Below, one piece after another: positions 25,213 to 26,674 of a DNA stretch of 26,674 bases (its first letter is position 1; each line of letters opens with the position of its first letter). Source of the DNA: an uncultured Paracoccus sp. (GTDB lineage: Bacteria; Pseudomonadota; Alphaproteobacteria; Rhodobacterales; Rhodobacteraceae); assembly GCF_946221145.1 (NCBI RefSeq), contig NZ_CAMIOH010000017.1:1-26674 (forward strand), in the 5' to 3' direction. Made by a program: the position numbers and the translations under genes. The notes beneath the pieces were generated by a model, which was not told where the DNA came from, made no database searches, and saw nothing but the letters and a program-made list of their open reading frames with translations.

Positions 25213-25268
25213 TGGAACCTCCTGAAAGGGCGGCGGGGGCGCGCCGCGAAACGGATTCCAGGGAACAG

Positions 25269-25298
25269 TTGCGCGATGGTATCCGATAGGACTATCAT
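25269..25298 (+). promoter_or_regulatory. Candidate lysR promoter with overlapping operator palindrome
   Basis: TTGCGC (25269-25274) and TATCAT (25293-25298) are spaced by 18 bp and make a plausible sigma-70-type promoter for the LysR gene. The palindrome GATAG-GA-CTATC (25285-25296) overlaps the -10 and could bind the regulator. An AT-rich stretch follows, which could also serve the divergent metallophosphoesterase gene. Confidence 0.4.
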
Positions 25299-25305
25299 TT
25301 TATTA

Positions 25306-25323
25306 AACCTTTATCCTTAGGTT
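25306..25323. repeat. Inverted repeat just upstream of the lysR start
   Basis: AACCT (25306-25310) and AGGTT (25319-25323) flank 8 bp, and the second arm includes the only Shine-Dalgarno-like bases before the ATG at 25330. It could be a second regulator half-site pair or a small hairpin covering the ribosome binding site. Confidence 0.35.
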
Positions 25324-25329
25324 CAGCCT

Positions 25330-26211
25330 ATGAATTACCTTCAGATCCGGGCCTTTCATCTGGTCGCCCTTGAAGGCAGCGTGCGCCGCGCGGCCGAGGT
25401 GATGGGGGTGTCGCAGCCCACCGTTTCCCAGCACCTCAAGGGGTTGGAGGAACGCCACGGCGTCCGGCTGTTCCAGAAGCGCGGCCGGGGTCTGGCGCTG
25501 ACCGAACTGGGCGCGCAGCTTTTCAATGTAACGGGTCCGTTACTGGATCAGGCGGGCGCGGTCGAGGATCTGCTAAACCGCCGCGATCAAAGCGCCACCG
25601 GACGGCTGCGGATCATCAGCGACTCGCCCCCTCTGGTGGTCAGGATCGTCCGCAGGTTGCTGACCGACCATCCGGGCATCGCCGTCTCGATTCGCAAGGC
25701 CAGCGTCGATGCGGCGGTCGAGGCGCTGACCGAATTGCGCGCCGACATCGCCATCGCCGTCGATCCGCTGATCGGCACGCCCTTGCAGATCACGCCTTTG
25801 TGGACCGAACGGCTTCATGCCTGCCTGCCCGCCGGTCATCCGCTGGCGCAGGGCGCGTCCTTTCCCATGGCGGCGGTGGCGGATCAGACCCTGATCCAGC
25901 GGGAAAAGGGATCGCGCACCCGCGCCCTGATCGAACGCGCCCTGCTGGCCGACGCCATCGCCCCCGCGCGGGTCATCGAGGTCGAGGGCGCCGAGGTGGT
26001 GCGCGAGGCCGTGGCCCTGTCGCTGGGCGTGTCGTTCTTCGCGCGCTCGGAATGCCCGCCGGATCCGCGCCTGCGCTATCTTCCGGCCGAATCGCGGCAG
26101 GGGCGGACGACCTATGTGGAAAACGTGATGGTGCGCCGGGAACGCCGCAACGAACCCGCGATCCGCAACTTCATCCTGGCCGCCCGCGCGGAATGCGGAA
26201 CGCGTATCTGA
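25330..26211 (+). CDS. LysR-family transcriptional regulator
   Basis: The 293-residue protein has an N-terminal winged helix-turn-helix (about 1-60: SVRRAAEVMGVSQPTVSQHLKGLE) followed by a LysR substrate-binding domain (about 90-290). It is divergent from the RTX metallophosphoesterase gene, the usual arrangement for a LysR regulator and its target. The effector domain carries HPLAQGASFPM and IQREKGSRTRALIERALL. From memory these resemble the aminoethylphosphonate-associated LysR group; that sub-family call is tentative. The ATG at 25330 fits the family N-terminus. Autoregulation through the palindromes in the 117-bp intergenic region is likely. Confidence 0.88.
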   Translation: MNYLQIRAFHLVALEGSVRRAAEVMGVSQPTVSQHLKGLEERHGVRLFQKRGRGLALTELGAQLFNVTGPLLDQAGAVEDLLNRRDQSATGRLRIISDSPPLVVRIVRRLLTDHPGIAVSIRKASVDAAVEALTELRADIAIAVDPLIGTPLQITPLWTERLHACLPAGHPLAQGASFPMAAVADQTLIQREKGSRTRALIERALLADAIAPARVIEVEGAEVVREAVALSLGVSFFARSECPPDPRLRYLPAESRQGRTTYVENVMVRRERRNEPAIRNFILAARAECGTRI

Positions 26212-26526
26212 TCGGTAACCCGATGACCGGCACGTCCCGCCCCGGAGGTTCCCACGGGTAATTGAGGATCGTGCCATTTCAAGAGTGCTTGTCCGCAGTG
26301 CCCTGTTGGACTGCTGGCAAGAGCCTCAGGATCCTTGGTCTGCCGGCAATGCCTTGATCGACCATAGTTGGTTTAATTCATCGCCCTGCGAGAACGTGCA
26401 CAAGAAAGCAGGAATATTTTGAATATAATTTTATCCTTTTTAGACGCATCCTGCTTTCCTTTTAGAACCAAGCCTTAACAAGATCGCCTTTAACTGTCTC
26501 CTGCGCGCAGGCATCAGGGGATCATC
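26212..26526. other. 315-bp non-coding region with AT-rich promoter
   Basis: No gene is seen. The first half has ordinary composition and only short imperfect hairpins. From about 26370 to 26490 the sequence becomes strikingly AT-rich for this genome, with a perfect TATAAT and a long inverted repeat. A 12-bp palindrome CCTGCGCGCAGG (26500-26511) lies just before the ribosome binding site of the next gene. Confidence 0.6.
26404..26458 (+). promoter_or_regulatory. Promoter region with TATAAT enclosed by a 10-bp inverted repeat
   Basis: GAAAGCAGGA (26404-26413) is matched exactly in reverse by TCCTGCTTTC (26449-26458), with 35 bp between. A consensus -10 TATAAT lies inside at 26424-26429. No good -35 is visible at 17 bp upstream (around 26401-26406), which would suit an activator-dependent promoter. 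It lies 68-123 bp upstream of the last gene. Confidence 0.5.
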
Positions 26527-26674
26527 ATGGGAATCATCCACAGCGGCCATTTTGGCGGGAATATCATCCTGACCAATGATTCTGCGAAAATGAATTCCCC
26601 CTTCACGGCCATGATTGAGGAAGTCGAGTTCTTCAACCTGCGCTATCCCGGCGGCGGCGTGACCGAAGATCAGA
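26527..26674 (+). CDS. N-terminus of a probable secreted RTX/glycoside-hydrolase-like protein, partial
   Basis: Only 49 residues are in the window. The ATG at 26527 follows CAGGGGATC, a fair ribosome binding site. The start IIHSGHFGGNIILTND and the later segment FNLRYPGGGVTED resemble the N-termini of large Rhodobacteraceae proteins that combine an arabinofuranosidase-like TIM barrel with RTX repeats. There is no signal peptide, consistent with type I secretion. The full domain content cannot be seen, so the family call is tentative. Confidence 0.55.
   Translation, partial: MGIIHSGHFGGNIILTNDSAKMNSPFTAMIEEVEFFNLRYPGGGVTEDQ

Noticed and set aside
20731..25320. Open frame of about 1529 codons on the plus strand opposite the RTX phosphoesterase
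   Set aside because: It mirrors the phosphoesterase codons, has no recognisable domain, and crosses the intergenic promoter region.
1..26674. CRISPR arrays, tRNA or rRNA genes, insertion sequences
   Set aside because: No regularly spaced repeats, no tRNA-like cloverleaf or rRNA sequence and no transposase reading frame were seen.

Overview
The window looks like chromosomal DNA from a high-GC alphaproteobacterium of the Rhodobacteraceae, probably Paracoccus or a close relative. This rests on strong GC bias at third codon positions, dense operons with 4-bp start/stop overlaps, type I secretion (RTX) proteins, a VPLPA-CTERM protein and the B-vitamin gene layouts. No database search was possible, so names rest on motifs, length and context.

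Layout. (1) 1-3244 is a cobalamin nucleotide-loop assembly locus. A PduX-like L-threonine kinase (cut by the window edge) and cobC run leftward. cobU, cobT and cobS run rightward as a coupled operon from a 44-bp divergent gap. (2) 3251-4447, leftward, is a YcaQ/AlkX-type DNA glycosylase. (3) 4555-8641, leftward, is a coupled signalling operon: a small TTG-initiated membrane protein, a multi-TM hybrid histidine kinase (HisKA, HATPase, two REC, Hpt) and a PleD-like REC-GGDEF diguanylate cyclase. (4) 8642-9251 is non-coding and ends in a clear TPP riboswitch. (5) 9252-15810 is a nine-gene thiamin operon, thiD-thiO-thiS-thiG-thiE-thiF-thiY-tenA-thiX. It makes the thiazole moiety de novo and imports and salvages the pyrimidine. 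It has no thiC and no ABC ATPase gene. (6) 15925-18090 is an exported phytase-like esterase preceded by three PHO-box-like half-sites at an 11-bp period, followed by a CYTH-CHAD (polyphosphate-type) protein and a small hypothetical gene. (7) 19940-20494, leftward, is a VPLPA-CTERM exported protein. (8) 20554-25212, leftward, is a 1552-residue RTX metallophosphoesterase with a strong terminator. It is divergent from a LysR regulator (25330-26211) that resembles the aminoethylphosphonate-associated group. (9) 26527 to the end is the start of another probable secreted protein, with an AT-rich promoter region flanked by a 10-bp inverted repeat.

Working together. The left half covers vitamin cofactor supply (B12 lower-loop assembly; thiamin under riboswitch control) and a c-di-GMP signalling output. 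The right half, from about 15.85 kb, reads as a possible phosphorus-acquisition neighbourhood: a PHO-box-like promoter, an exported phytase-like esterase, a polyphosphate-type CHAD protein, and a secreted phosphoesterase with a divergent regulator. That reading is an inference; the individual gene calls are firmer than the grouping.
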